From contig NZ_MTQD01000020.1 of assembly GCF_001974875.1 (NCBI RefSeq), positions 23,883-87,882 of the forward strand: a stretch of 64,000 nucleotides of DNA, given 5' to 3'. The notes beneath the pieces were generated by a model. It did no database searches, was not told the origin of the DNA, and worked only from the letters and a program-made list of their open reading frames with translations. Within the stretch, counting starts at the first letter, position 1. The number at the start of each line of letters is the position of its first letter. Shown piece by piece: positions 18,175 to 27,668 of this stretch. Both the position numbers and the translations under genes were made by a program. The stretch comes from Pseudoalteromonas sp. EB27 (lineage in GTDB: Bacteria; Pseudomonadota; Gammaproteobacteria; Enterobacterales; Alteromonadaceae).

Positions 18175-20745
18175 ATGAATAGAAAACCGTTATTTAAATT
18201 ACAGCAATCGGTACCACAAATATTACTCGCCGTGAGTGCGTCAGCTGCACTACTTGGTTCGCTCTCAGTAAATGCTGCAGAGCAAGACACTAAAGCAGAA
18301 GAAAACATCGAACAAATAAGCGTAATTGGCTCTCGCCGATTAGGCCGTACAGTAGAAGACAGCGCAGTACCCATCGATATAATTGGCGCTGATGCCCTTA
18401 AAAATTCTGGCTTTACTGAAACGAATGCCTTACTTAGCAGTTTATTACCCAGCTTTAACTTCCCGCAGGCATCACTTACTGATGGCAGCGACCATGTGCG
18501 CCCCGCTCAGCTTCGTGGCTTAGCCCCCGATCACACCTTAGTGCTTGTTAATGGTAAACGCCGCCACAGCAACGCATTACTTAACTTAAATGGCTCAACG
18601 GGTCGTGGTTCATCATCGGTTGATTTAAATGCAATACCAGCAAATGCTATTGCCCGTATTGAAGTATTACGCGATGGTGCAGCAGCGCAATATGGCTCTG
18701 ACGCTATAGCGGGTGTTATTAATATTGTGCTTAAAAGCGCAAGTAGTGGTGGCTCAGTTGCGGCTATTTATGGTGCTAACGTAACCGAAATGGACGGTGT
18801 ACCACAGCTTGAATCTGTATCTGAAGGTAGCGACGGAAATTTAGCATTTACCGAAGGTGGCGATCGCTCTTTAACAGACGGTCAAACACTCACACTTCAA
18901 GGTAATATGGGTTTTGAACTTGGCGATAATGGCTTTTTAAACATCTCAACAGAATACCGCGACCGCCATTCAACTAACCGCTCAGACTACGATAACCGTG
19001 AAAACTACGCACGATTAGATGATGGCTCGTTAGACCCTCGTGAACTTACCGTAAACCGTTATAACCATAACTTTGGTAATGGCGATGTTGAAGACTTTTC
19101 AATGTTTTATAACGCAGGTTATCAATTAACAAACGATATCGATTTATATTCGTTTGGCTCTTACAGCAAACGTGAAGGCGAAGGTGGCGGGTTTTATCGC
19201 CGCGCGAGTGATAGCCGTAATATAGAAGAAGTATACCCTGATGGCTTTTTGCCGGTTATCACTTCAGACATAGATGACTTTTCGCTGGCACTTGGCGCTA
19301 AAGGTTTTGCAAACGAATGGAATTACGATGTATCGGCCGTATATGGTCAAGATGCGTTCGAGTTTGGCGTTATAAATAGCTTAAATACCTCATACGGCCC
19401 TACTAGCCAAACAAGCTTTGATGCCGGAACACTTACCTACGATCAACTTACCTTAAATGTTGATTTTAATCGTGAGGTAGACGTCAGCTTTTTAGAAAGT
19501 TCAGTAAGTGTGGCCGTAGGTGCTGAGTATCGCCGCGAAGGGTACCAAATTGATGCAGGCGAAGAAGCTTCATATGCACAAGGCACATTTGGCCCAGGTG
19601 GTGCAGTAACCGACCCAGTTGATGGCCCATTTGGCGCAGCGGGTTCACAAGTATTTCCAGGTTTTACACCCGAATCAGAAGGCGACAATAGCCGCCATAA
19701 CGTGAGCTTTTATATCGACCTTGAAACCTACCTAACCGACGATTGGAATTTAGCAGTTGCCGCCCGTTATGAAGATTATTCAGACTTTGGCGATACCATT
19801 AATGGTAAAATTGCCACGCGTTATTCGTTAACTGAAGACTTAGCGCTGCGCGCATCGGTTTCTACTGGTTTTAGAGCACCGTCGTTACAACAGCAATACT
19901 TTACCTCGGTAGCCACTGTATTTGTTGATGGCGAACCAACCGAAACCGGCACATTTGCACCAGGCAGCGATGTAGCAAAAGCGCTAGGCTCACCAGGTCT
20001 TGATGCCGAGGAAGCAACAAACTACGGCGTTGGTTTTACATGGTCTACCGACTTTAATTTCAGCTTATCGGTTGATTACTACCAAATATTAATTGATGAC
20101 CGCATTGTGTTATCAAACAACTTATCGGGTGCTGCTATTGAGCAACTACTTGAAGGTACCGGTGCTAATCAGGGGCGCTTCTTCTTAAACGCAATTGACA
20201 GTAAAACCCGTGGTGTTGATGTGGTTGCCTCTTATAATGTAGCAACCGATGGTTACGGCGATTTAGCCTTTAACTTAGGTTATAACTACGGTAAAAATGA
20301 AGTGACCAATATCATCGACCCACCAGCAGAACTACAAGGCGCTGGGTTTGATCAAGACAACTTATTCTCTGGTAATGAGCTGCGTCGCTTTGAAGTAAGC
20401 ACACCGCGTAATAAGTACAACTTAAGTGCAACGTGGACTAACGATGATATTCGTACAACGCTTAGAACAACACGCTACGGTGAAACTCAAGATCCATCAT
20501 CAACGGCAGAGCTAAATGAAGTACTAAAACCAAAATGGATCACTGATTTAGACGTAGCTTATGCACTTACCAATAACGTATCGTTAAGCTTGGGAGCGAA
20601 TAACATTTTTGATATTTACCCAGACGCAACACGCGAAAATGTTGACGAAGTAAGCACTTTCTCACGCTTGTTTGCATACTCTAGCTTTTCACCGTATGGA
20701 TTTAACGGACGTTACGTGTACGGTAAAATAGAAATGAAGTTCTAA
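18175..20745 (+). CDS. TonB-dependent receptor
   Basis: About 856 residues; ATG at 18175 is preferred over 18154 because GGGGA sits 9 nt before it. Signal peptide to about residue 36 (SVNA). TonB-box-like region ENIEQISVIGSR, plug domain (about 55-170) with LRGLAPDHTLVLVNGKRRHS and IEVLRDGAAAQYGSDAIAGVINI, then a 22-strand barrel ending FNGRYVYGKIEMKF with C-terminal Phe. It imports an unknown ligand across the outer membrane; no enzyme partners sit beside it. Its last 82 bp recur at 22625 beyond a small insert. Confidence 0.92.
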   Translation: MNRKPLFKLQQSVPQILLAVSASAALLGSLSVNAAEQDTKAEENIEQISVIGSRRLGRTVEDSAVPIDIIGADALKNSGFTETNALLSSLLPSFNFPQASLTDGSDHVRPAQLRGLAPDHTLVLVNGKRRHSNALLNLNGSTGRGSSSVDLNAIPANAIARIEVLRDGAAAQYGSDAIAGVINIVLKSASSGGSVAAIYGANVTEMDGVPQLESVSEGSDGNLAFTEGGDRSLTDGQTLTLQGNMGFELGDNGFLNISTEYRDRHSTNRSDYDNRENYARLDDGSLDPRELTVNRYNHNFGNGDVEDFSMFYNAGYQLTNDIDLYSFGSYSKREGEGGGFYRRASDSRNIEEVYPDGFLPVITSDIDDFSLALGAKGFANEWNYDVSAVYGQDAFEFGVINSLNTSYGPTSQTSFDAGTLTYDQLTLNVDFNREVDVSFLESSVSVAVGAEYRREGYQIDAGEEASYAQGTFGPGGAVTDPVDGPFGAAGSQVFPGFTPESEGDNSRHNVSFYIDLETYLTDDWNLAVAARYEDYSDFGDTINGKIATRYSLTEDLALRASVSTGFRAPSLQQQYFTSVATVFVDGEPTETGTFAPGSDVAKALGSPGLDAEEATNYGVGFTWSTDFNFSLSVDYYQILIDDRIVLSNNLSGAAIEQLLEGTGANQGRFFLNAIDSKTRGVDVVASYNVATDGYGDLAFNLGYNYGKNEVTNIIDPPAELQGAGFDQDNLFSGNELRRFEVSTPRNKYNLSATWTNDDIRTTLRTTRYGETQDPSSTAELNEVLKPKWITDLDVAYALTNNVSLSLGANNIFDIYPDATRENVDEVSTFSRLFAYSSFSPYGFNGRYVYGKIEMKF
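20664..20745 (+). repeat. 82-bp direct repeat, copy 1 (3' end of TonB receptor gene)
   Basis: These bases encode the final 26 residues and stop of the receptor. They recur at 22625-22706 with three differences in 82 bp, all silent in the receptor frame. Confidence 0.9.
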
Positions 20746-21035
20746 CCACTAATTAAAATATCTGTATGATTAGCAACCATTCAGATATTCCAAAACAGTG
20801 TAATATATTCAAAGTTAGAAAAATCGGTTTTGATGAGCTCTATAACTAAAACCAGAGCAAAGTAATCATAAGCAACTATTTAGTTTTGAAAGCGATTAAT
20901 TAACGTGAATTTATTGGCTATTTGGTTTACTTATTTCAGGCTGTGGCCAAAGATAATTAAAACAAATCAAATGAACTTGTAATTAACACAACGTTATTAA
21001 AATTCACCTATTCTTGGAAGCGTGCTTAATCGTCT

Positions 21036-21257
21036 TTATTCCAAAAATAGCCCAACTTCACCAACGCGCTCAGACTCTTGAGAAAATAAAAAGTAATAAC
21101 CGCCACCATCATATGTACCAATAACCACTCCATTGCTTTTTACTGATTGATATGATGAATCATTTTTATAAAGTTGCCGAAAGTAATTGTCCTTTCTTAT
21201 AGTGCTACATAGCTTTTCATGTCTTTTATTCTCACCAACTAAACACCATGGTGCCAT
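21036..21257 (-). CDS. doubtful small ORF inside the insert
   Basis: 73 codons on the minus strand with no recognised family and no clear ribosome site. The frame is open for only eight codons upstream of the ATG. It lies in the AT-rich 715-bp space between the receptor stop and the lipoprotein gene. It may be a remnant of an earlier insert gene or a chance ORF; nothing else was seen in this space. Confidence 0.25.
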   Translation of the reverse strand: MAPWCLVGENKRHEKLCSTIRKDNYFRQLYKNDSSYQSVKSNGVVIGTYDGGGYYFLFSQESERVGEVGLFLE

Positions 21258-21460
21258 TTCAAAATTGCTTTGCCACTTATAATCTTATCCTAACAATAAC
21301 GACGCTTGGTAATTTATTCAATTTAATAAATATAAACACAGTTAAAAATTCAAAAACATTTAAATATAATGTAATTTATGTTTAGATAAACCAAGTTATT
21401 TTTGTTTGATGACTCTTTTTTAAAATGGTATTCATCAACTATCAAAGGAATGTTTATTTC

Positions 21461-21949
21461 ATGCGTAAATTCGTCAACATTATATTTGTCACTCTTTTTG
21501 CAGTCTTAATCTCGGGGTGTTTAGATAAACCAGATACACCAACACTAGAAAAGCAAAGTACTCTCCTTCGTAATGCAATAAATATAAATAATTTATCTCT
21601 ATTAGCTGATGCATCCTCAATTCCTTTTATAGTTACTAAGCAAGAATGGGAAACTGCAGATGACGGTTACGGTTTTGTATTAGGTGAAAAAAGTACTTTA
21701 CTAGCTAGTAATGCCAAAGAGCTAAACGATGTACTTAAAATATTAGAGCCTATTAAAATTGAAGGTGAAGAACCCATAAAGCAACAGTTCACTATTTCAG
21801 ATTTTACCGAAGAATTTAATAGTATTGATGAACATTGGAAATCTCTTGATATTATTGTTTTTCTTCGTGGGCAAAGCGATGTAGAGCACATAGTTATTTT
21901 AGGATTTGATAAAGAATCTTTGAAGTTACGAGCAATATATTTTAATTAG
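21461..21949 (+). CDS. small lipoprotein, candidate immunity protein
   Basis: About 162 residues; ATG at 21461 is preferred because it begins a proper signal peptide, MRKFVNIIFVTLFAVLISGC, with lipobox ISGC. The mature part is acidic with no recognised domain. It is 24 bp upstream of an M15-type peptidase gene lacking a signal peptide, and both sit in the insert bounded by duplicated receptor ends. A lipid-anchored periplasmic protein next to a cell-wall peptidase fits an immunity partner, but this is inference from position. Confidence 0.7.
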   Translation: MRKFVNIIFVTLFAVLISGCLDKPDTPTLEKQSTLLRNAININNLSLLADASSIPFIVTKQEWETADDGYGFVLGEKSTLLASNAKELNDVLKILEPIKIEGEEPIKQQFTISDFTEEFNSIDEHWKSLDIIVFLRGQSDVEHIVILGFDKESLKLRAIYFN

Positions 21950-21973
21950 TTTAAACAATAAATAGGAGCTAGG

Positions 21974-22624
21974 ATGGCTAGTATATTCGATCCAAAAGGA
22001 AAAAATTTTTCACAACGTATTAATGCATTTTTAGATGATGCAAAAGCAACTTATGGCATTACCGTTGGTAAGGATTCTGGTCGCACAGTTGATTGGCAGC
22101 AAAAACACCACGTTGCTCATATGTTTTTATACAATTCGTACAAATCAACTAAACCTGCAAAGGTTGATATAGGGAAAAGAACAATCTCATGGTCACACTT
22201 TTCTGATCCAAAAGTTATTTGGGCTACAGTAAAATTCAGTGATTTTTTGAGGACAGCTAAAAATAGTGTTCCTGTAAAAGATGGTACAAAATGGAAAGTT
22301 GGTTTTGAACCCGATCAAAAAGCAACAGAAAAGCATGTAAAATCATTGCAAACCACCGCAGGAATAGGTAATTCAGGCAAGGCGATGGTATCGTCAGGCT
22401 TAAAGCCTTGTGGTCAACCTTGTAAATGTGGAGCAGGTCGGTCTAAGCATTTAGATGGGATAGCCTCAGATCTTAACAGCGGTAATTTAGCTACACTTTC
22501 AGCAAAACTTACGGCAGCAAAAGCTGGTACATTAGATAACTACTTAGCTCAATTTGGTTTATATAGACCATTACTAAATCATCCAACAAGCCCTGAAAAG
22601 TGGCATGTTGAGGCGAAACCTTAA
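21974..22624 (+). CDS. M15-like DD-peptidase domain protein, candidate cell-wall effector
   Basis: A 216-residue protein with TAGGAGCTAGG before the ATG and no signal peptide. The C-terminal half has SKHLDGIASDL, which fits the SxHxxGxAxD zinc motif of M15 (VanY/D-Ala-D-Ala) peptidases, and ends PEKWHVEAKP, matching the WHxE motif. Expected zinc ligands are the His and Asp of the first motif and the His of WHVE. The N-terminal 100 residues are unrecognised. Such a protein could cut peptide stems of peptidoglycan if exported, for example by a type VI system; no secretion genes are in the window. Confidence 0.7.
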   Translation: MASIFDPKGKNFSQRINAFLDDAKATYGITVGKDSGRTVDWQQKHHVAHMFLYNSYKSTKPAKVDIGKRTISWSHFSDPKVIWATVKFSDFLRTAKNSVPVKDGTKWKVGFEPDQKATEKHVKSLQTTAGIGNSGKAMVSSGLKPCGQPCKCGAGRSKHLDGIASDLNSGNLATLSAKLTAAKAGTLDNYLAQFGLYRPLLNHPTSPEKWHVEAKP

Positions 22625-22706
22625 ACGCTTATTTGCTTACTCTAGCTTTTCACCGTATGGATTTAACGGACGTTACGTGTACGGTAAAATAGAAATGAAG
22701 TTTTAA
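22625..22706 (+). repeat. 82-bp direct repeat, copy 2 (receptor 3' end)
   Basis: Encodes the same residues RLFAYSS to EMKF plus a stop as the end of the receptor at 20745. The differences from copy 1 are silent. It begins two bases after the M15 gene stop (one shared base) and runs into what looks like the ancestral terminator at 22736. Confidence 0.9.
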
Positions 22707-22735
22707 TAAGCACAGCTTAAAGTACCCAAACACAC

Positions 22736-22760
22736 AAAAGCCACCGATTAGGTGGCTTTT
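22736..22760. terminator. bidirectional terminator
   Basis: AAAAGCCACC / GGTGGCTTTT around GATTA. It serves ilvE on the minus strand and probably the original receptor gene on the plus strand. Confidence 0.85.
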
Positions 22761-22787
22761 TAATGCGAGTTGCTATTAAATCTATTA

Positions 22788-23783
22788 TTAGATTTTAGTT
22801 AACCAGCCGTGCTTGTCTTCACTTTTACCCCATTGAATATCGTTCAATGCTTGGCGAAGGCGTGCTGTCGTTGGGCCTGGTTCGCCAGTACCAACTTTGT
22901 ATTCTTTATCGTTATGAATAAACGTACCCACAGCAGTTAGTACAGCTGCAGTGCCCGAAAGCGCAGCTTCAGTGCCAGGTTTAGCCGCACGCTCTAGTAG
23001 CTCAGTAACGCTAAAGTTACGCTCGCTTACCGTCATACCTAAATCTTTTGCAATGGTTAAAATACTGTTGCGTGTAACACCGTGTAAAAAGGTGCTATCG
23101 AGTGCTTTAGTAATAATCTCGTTGCCATCAATAAGTATAAAGTTAGCGGCACCGGTTTCTTGTACGTCGCCACCTGGGCAAAACAAAATTTGATCGGCTT
23201 GATACTTAATACGTGCAGCGCTAATAGGTGCTAGTGCACTGGCGTAGTTACCACCACTTTTTACCATACCCATGTGCGGAGCGCAGCGCATGCCATCTTC
23301 TTCAAGCAATACACGTAGTGCAGTTGCACCACCGGCAAAGTAATCACCTACTGGCGATAGTAATGTGTATAAAAGCGAGCTCATTGATGGCGCTGCGGCT
23401 TTACCAATTGCAGCCTCAGTACCAATGTGCGTTGGGCGAATATACATAGAACCCGGCGGTAATGGCGTTTCATCTGCATATTCACGCATAATATCGATAA
23501 TCATCGTTTTTAGCATATCGCTGTCAAAACTCGGTAAGCTTAGTAGCGCTGAGCTTTGTTGCATACGTGCAATGTTTGCATCCATTCTAAAAAGATAAAC
23601 AGAACCATCTTCATGGCGAAAGGCTTTTAAGCCTTCAAAACATGTACTTGAATAATGAAGAACGTGCGCACCAGCATGAAGTTCAAGTTTATCGGAAGGA
23701 ACAATTGAGCTTTCGCTCCATTTATTATCAGAAAAACGAGCTTGAATCATCTGCGGCATAAACACGGTACCAAATGCGGCCAT
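22788..23783 (-). CDS. ilvE: branched-chain amino acid aminotransferase
   Basis: About 331 residues. The start at 23783 (MAAFGTVFMP) is preferred, with AGAGAG in front; an in-frame ATG 16 codons upstream is poorly placed. Class IV PLP fold: the SGGNYASAL segment after MVK, the cofactor-site text VQETGAANFILI and the C-terminal SGTAAVLTAVG are all seen. It interconverts branched-chain 2-oxo acids with Leu, Ile and Val using glutamate. Stand-alone. Confidence 0.92.
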   Translation of the reverse strand: MAAFGTVFMPQMIQARFSDNKWSESSIVPSDKLELHAGAHVLHYSSTCFEGLKAFRHEDGSVYLFRMDANIARMQQSSALLSLPSFDSDMLKTMIIDIMREYADETPLPPGSMYIRPTHIGTEAAIGKAAAPSMSSLLYTLLSPVGDYFAGGATALRVLLEEDGMRCAPHMGMVKSGGNYASALAPISAARIKYQADQILFCPGGDVQETGAANFILIDGNEIITKALDSTFLHGVTRNSILTIAKDLGMTVSERNFSVTELLERAAKPGTEAALSGTAAVLTAVGTFIHNDKEYKVGTGEPGPTTARLRQALNDIQWGKSEDKHGWLTKI

Positions 23784-23930
23784 TTTAATCTCTCTTGTGT
23801 GGTCTATTTCCCTCCATTGTATGACAATCACACGCTATTTAACCATAGCTAAAGTAAGGCTTTTTTAATTAACTATGAGAATTTTTTGCAAGTGCTGTTT
23901 ACTAATCAACCGCATTGGGTGCTATAAACA

Positions 23931-23968
23931 AAAAAATCGACCTATGCTGTTACATAGATCGATTTTTT
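23931..23968 (-). terminator. terminator after the desaturase operon
   Basis: A 16-bp stem with one mismatch, AAAAAATCGACCTATG / CATAGATCGATTTTTT, 12 bp past the desaturase stop codon. Confidence 0.85.
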
Positions 23969-23980
23969 AAAACAAATAAT

Positions 23981-25033
23981 TTATTTAAACGAGTATTTAA
24001 TAATACGTTTTAATACCGACGTATACTGTCTAAAAAAGCCACCAGTGTGATAATCAATACCGTGTTTTTGCAAAACAGCTTGTACTTGAGGTGCAACTTC
24101 TTGATAGCGCGAAGACGGCATATCTGGAAATAAGTGATGCTCTATTTGGCAGCTCAAATGCCCTGTTAAAACATGAAACCAATGCGACCCTTTAATATTA
24201 GACGAGCCCAGTACTTGTCGGTAATACCACTGCCCTTGGGTTTCGTTTACGCAGTCTTCTTGTTTAAAGGTTTCGGTTTCTTCAGTAAAGTGACCACAAA
24301 ATATTATGGTCGACGTCCATAAATTACGGATTAAGTTAGCTACCAAGTTACCCGCCAATACCCATAAAAATAAAGGCCCTGCAAGTAACGGAAATATCGC
24401 ATAATCTTTAATTAATTGGCGAGCGCCTTTACTAAAAAAGCGTTGCTTTAGTGTTGAGTGCGATACAAGCCCTTCGCGGTTTTCTTTCTTTTTACCAATA
24501 AAAACACGCTCTGCAGCCAACTCGTGATACGACACGCCCCACTGAAATAGCACACTTAAATTAATATACGTAAAAAACTGCCATACATTTTTAAAACGCC
24601 ACTTAAAATCATCGCTCAGGCGTAATAATCCATAACCAAAGTCTCTGTCTTTACCAATAATATTAGTATACGTATGGTGTTCAAAGTTATGAACGCGGTG
24701 CCAGCTTTGTCCATCGCACGCAATGTCCCATTCATAATGCTGTGAGTTAAGTTGCTTGTCGTTCATCCAATCGTATTGACCATGCATTACATTGTGGCCA
24801 ATTTCCATATTGTCTAAAATTTTAGCCAGCGCTAGTAATAACACGCCTGCAACCCATAATAATGGCTGAATAAAACCAAGCATAAGCAAAATTCGCCCGC
24901 TCCATTCACACACTCGCTGTTTGCGCACAACAGAGCGAATGTAGTCGGCATCTTGTTGGCCTACTTTGCCAAGGGTGTCCATTTTAATGGCATCTAGCTC
25001 GCTTGCGAGCATGTCATAGTTAATGTTTTTCAT
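23981..25033 (-). CDS. membrane fatty acid desaturase
   Basis: A 350-residue integral membrane di-iron protein. Histidine boxes are HNVMH (80-84), HNFEHH (115-120) and QIEHHLFP near the end, the usual three for front-end/acyl-lipid desaturases. Four hydrophobic segments are seen. It inserts a cis double bond into acyl chains, helping membrane fluidity. Its ATG overlaps the stop of the reductase gene as ATGA, so electrons probably come from that partner. Confidence 0.9.
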   Translation of the reverse strand: MKNINYDMLASELDAIKMDTLGKVGQQDADYIRSVVRKQRVCEWSGRILLMLGFIQPLLWVAGVLLLALAKILDNMEIGHNVMHGQYDWMNDKQLNSQHYEWDIACDGQSWHRVHNFEHHTYTNIIGKDRDFGYGLLRLSDDFKWRFKNVWQFFTYINLSVLFQWGVSYHELAAERVFIGKKKENREGLVSHSTLKQRFFSKGARQLIKDYAIFPLLAGPLFLWVLAGNLVANLIRNLWTSTIIFCGHFTEETETFKQEDCVNETQGQWYYRQVLGSSNIKGSHWFHVLTGHLSCQIEHHLFPDMPSSRYQEVAPQVQAVLQKHGIDYHTGGFFRQYTSVLKRIIKYSFK

Positions 25034-26073
25034 AATTGTAACTCCAAATCACTAACAGGTTGGCTTACGCAAAGTTGTATTAATTGCTCGCCGTTGTCAC
25101 TCAATTCACCTGTTTTTAAATTACGTATCACGCCTGACTTTTTAATACATTGGCATTGATGGCAAATACCAATACCGCAACCGCGTTTAACGGGTAGCTT
25201 TTTTTCTTCAAACTGAGTCAGTAAAACATCGTTGCCCGATACAACATGGGCACTGGCGTTAATTTTTACATTAAATTGGCTGTCATCGTTTAAGCTAGGC
25301 AGCGCCAAACCAAAGGCTTCTTGGTAGTAATTTAGCTTGTGCGTTTTAGCAAAATCGCTCACCGTCTGCATAAATTCAGCAGGGCCACAGCAGTAAATAT
25401 CTGGATTTTCCCACGGCTTAATATTGCTGGTTATATCGCTTGATTGCTCACGCGTTAATAATAAAAACGAAAAATGCTCAAATTGCGCTGCCAACTCACT
25501 TAGCTCATCAACACATTGGTGCTCAGTGGCTTTTGCGTAATACACTAACGAGACTTTTTGCGTAGTCTGGCCTAAGTAATCATCAAGCATAGCCAGCATA
25601 GGTGTTATACCCGACCCACCGGCAACAAAAGTAGCCGGTGTATGTGTATTTTTAAATACAAAGTCGCCGTTTGGCGCAGAAATATTGCACCATAAACCCG
25701 CTTTTAATGCGCTACTGAGTAAACCTGTAAAGCGCCCTTGCGCATTTGTTTTGATTAGTAAGCGCACCAAACCTGTATTTTTAAATTGCTTAGCGCTTGA
25801 GGCCACGGTAAAAACGCGTGTTAATAATCGCCCATTAATTTCAAGCGTTAAACTTATATGCTGCCCTGACGTATGTGTCTGCCATTGTTTGCTTGGCTTA
25901 AGCTGCACACTTAAAAAGCCGCCATCAAGCATAGCGGTACTAACTACTTGCGCTCTAAACTGCCCTGCACGCCACGCAGGTTTAAACACCTGCATTATTG
26001 GCTCTATGTAGCCTGCAAAACTTTGATGGTGTAAAAACCATTTTGAAAATTGGTTTAATACTTGTGTCATCAT
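25030..26073 (-). CDS. flavin/ferredoxin reductase with C-terminal 2Fe-2S domain
   Basis: A 347-residue oxidoreductase. FAD-binding barrel (about 40-140), NAD(P) domain with FVAGGSGITPMLAML (about 165-180) and DIYCCGPAEFM, and a plant-type ferredoxin domain with CGIGICHQCQC plus a later Cys. It passes electrons from NAD(P)H to the desaturase with which it overlaps by 4 bp. This pairing is well known for desaturases of proteobacteria such as DesB systems. Two palindromic operator-like sites precede it. Confidence 0.88.
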   Translation of the reverse strand: MMTQVLNQFSKWFLHHQSFAGYIEPIMQVFKPAWRAGQFRAQVVSTAMLDGGFLSVQLKPSKQWQTHTSGQHISLTLEINGRLLTRVFTVASSAKQFKNTGLVRLLIKTNAQGRFTGLLSSALKAGLWCNISAPNGDFVFKNTHTPATFVAGGSGITPMLAMLDDYLGQTTQKVSLVYYAKATEHQCVDELSELAAQFEHFSFLLLTREQSSDITSNIKPWENPDIYCCGPAEFMQTVSDFAKTHKLNYYQEAFGLALPSLNDDSQFNVKINASAHVVSGNDVLLTQFEEKKLPVKRGCGIGICHQCQCIKKSGVIRNLKTGELSDNGEQLIQLCVSQPVSDLELQL

Positions 26074-26102
26074 GGTTAAATCTCTATCAAATCTTAATTA
26101 TT

Positions 26103-26152
26103 TTGAACTTACACGTGTACGCTCAAACTTCAGCGCACAAGTGTACGCTCAA
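26103..26152. promoter_or_regulatory. two tandem palindromic operators upstream of the reductase-desaturase operon
   Basis: Two 24-bp imperfect palindromes (26103-26126 and 26129-26152) each end in GTGTACGCTCAA, with left halves close to its complement TTGAGCGTACAC; centres are 26 bp apart. They resemble FabR/DesT-type TetR-family sites that govern unsaturated fatty acid genes. The regulator is not in the window. Confidence 0.6.
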
Positions 26153-26341
26153 ATTTTAAGTTTTCAACCCCAATAGAGTAATTATTCAATTTTTTATTAG
26201 CGCTAATTGCTAAAACAATTTCCTGTGAAGAGGTAATTTTATAAATATATAAGTGTGTATTTTTCATTCAACTCAACACTTAACAAATTTATTTATGCCA
26301 TGTTAAGGTTATAAAAGACTGAATTAATTTTGGAAGCCATA

Positions 26342-27517
26342 ATGATAAATTTAATGTCACATAACACACTCCCTAAACTAATAAGTGCAGGCCTAGCCAT
26401 TGCTATATTTGCTACTAACGCACCCGCGCATGCAAAAAGCGATTACGTAAAAAACTATAAACAGCTCGATACTTTAGCGCTTAGCGTTAACGCAGTAACA
26501 GCTGCAGAAGGTGTGGTTATACCTTGGGCTATTGAGCCTTTAGCTAATGGTGATTTATTAATATCTGAGCGCAGTGGAACGTTATTTTTATTACCTAAAA
26601 ATACCACTAAATTAACTGAGGTCTCTGGGCTGCCAGGCATTGACGCTAATGGCCAAGGTGGATTACTTGATTTATCACTACACACCGATAGTAAGCAAAA
26701 CCAATGGCTGTACTTTAGTTACTCAAGTAGTGAGGGCAAAGGAAGCGGAAGTAACACCGCCTTAATGCGCGCCAAGCTAAGTAGCGATCATACGCTGTTG
26801 TCTGATCAGCAATTGCTATACAAAGGCGAGCATAATAGTACCAAAGGCCAACACTACGGCAGCCGTATTGTGTTTGATGATGAAGGTTATGTTTATTTTT
26901 CAATTGGCGATCGCGGCTCGCGCGATATAAACCCACAAGATCTCACCCGTGATGGCGGTAAAATTTATCGCTTACACGAAAATGGTAATATCCCAAGTGA
27001 TAATCCGTTTGTTGAACAAAAAAATGCAAAACATGCGGTATGGTCTTATGGGCACCGTAATCCACAAGGTATGTGGTTTGATAATCAAAATAATACTTTA
27101 TGGTCTCACGAACACGGGCCACGCGGCGGCGATGAGCTTAATATAATAAAAAAAGGCGCTAACTACGGATGGCCTTTAGTAAGCTATGGCGTTAACTACA
27201 GCGGTACCAAGTTTACCGACCTTAAAGAAAAAGACGGCATGCAATCGCCCGTATTACATTGGACCCCTTCAATTGCCCCTTCCGATATGTTGTACGTAAC
27301 GAGTGACAAATACCCAAAGCTTAAAGGTAAGCTATTACTAGCATCAATGAAATTTGCATTTATTAGCGCATTGGAAATCTCAAAGGGTAAGGTTGCTAAG
27401 CAATATAAAATACTCGATGGAATTGGCAGAGTACGCAGCCTAGCCCAAGGCAACGATGGTTTTATTTATTTAGGTATTGATGGTCAAGGTATTAAACGCC
27501 TGGAGCCAGAAACGTAA
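26342..27517 (+). CDS. PQQ-dependent sugar dehydrogenase (Yli/GSDH type)
   Basis: About 391 residues; ATG at 26342 is chosen because GGAAG lies 6 nt before it. Signal peptide ends near APAHA. Six-bladed propeller with VPWAIE-like start (VVIPWAIEPL), GLLDLSLH, SIGDRGSRD, SYGHRNPQGMWFD and EHGPRGGDELNI, the standard soluble aldose dehydrogenase motifs. It would oxidise periplasmic aldoses using PQQ. Stand-alone; a strong inverted repeat follows. Confidence 0.88.
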   Translation: MINLMSHNTLPKLISAGLAIAIFATNAPAHAKSDYVKNYKQLDTLALSVNAVTAAEGVVIPWAIEPLANGDLLISERSGTLFLLPKNTTKLTEVSGLPGIDANGQGGLLDLSLHTDSKQNQWLYFSYSSSEGKGSGSNTALMRAKLSSDHTLLSDQQLLYKGEHNSTKGQHYGSRIVFDDEGYVYFSIGDRGSRDINPQDLTRDGGKIYRLHENGNIPSDNPFVEQKNAKHAVWSYGHRNPQGMWFDNQNNTLWSHEHGPRGGDELNIIKKGANYGWPLVSYGVNYSGTKFTDLKEKDGMQSPVLHWTPSIAPSDMLYVTSDKYPKLKGKLLLASMKFAFISALEISKGKVAKQYKILDGIGRVRSLAQGNDGFIYLGIDGQGIKRLEPET

Positions 27518-27555
27518 ACACTAGAACTAGCACACAGTATGCAAAATTACACCGT

Positions 27556-27588
27556 GTTTACTTTGCGCTTTTAAAGCGCAAAGTAAAC
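27556..27588. terminator. inverted repeat after sugar dehydrogenase gene
   Basis: A perfect 16-bp arm GTTTACTTTGCGCTTT with its complement nearly adjacent; ATTTT follows. Likely terminator or cruciform-forming site. Confidence 0.6.
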
Positions 27589-27668
27589 ATTTTCACCAAA
27601 CAAAGAACTATTAAGCCCATTAATGCGTACACTAACTAAATATAATTTAATAAATTAAGAGAATACTA

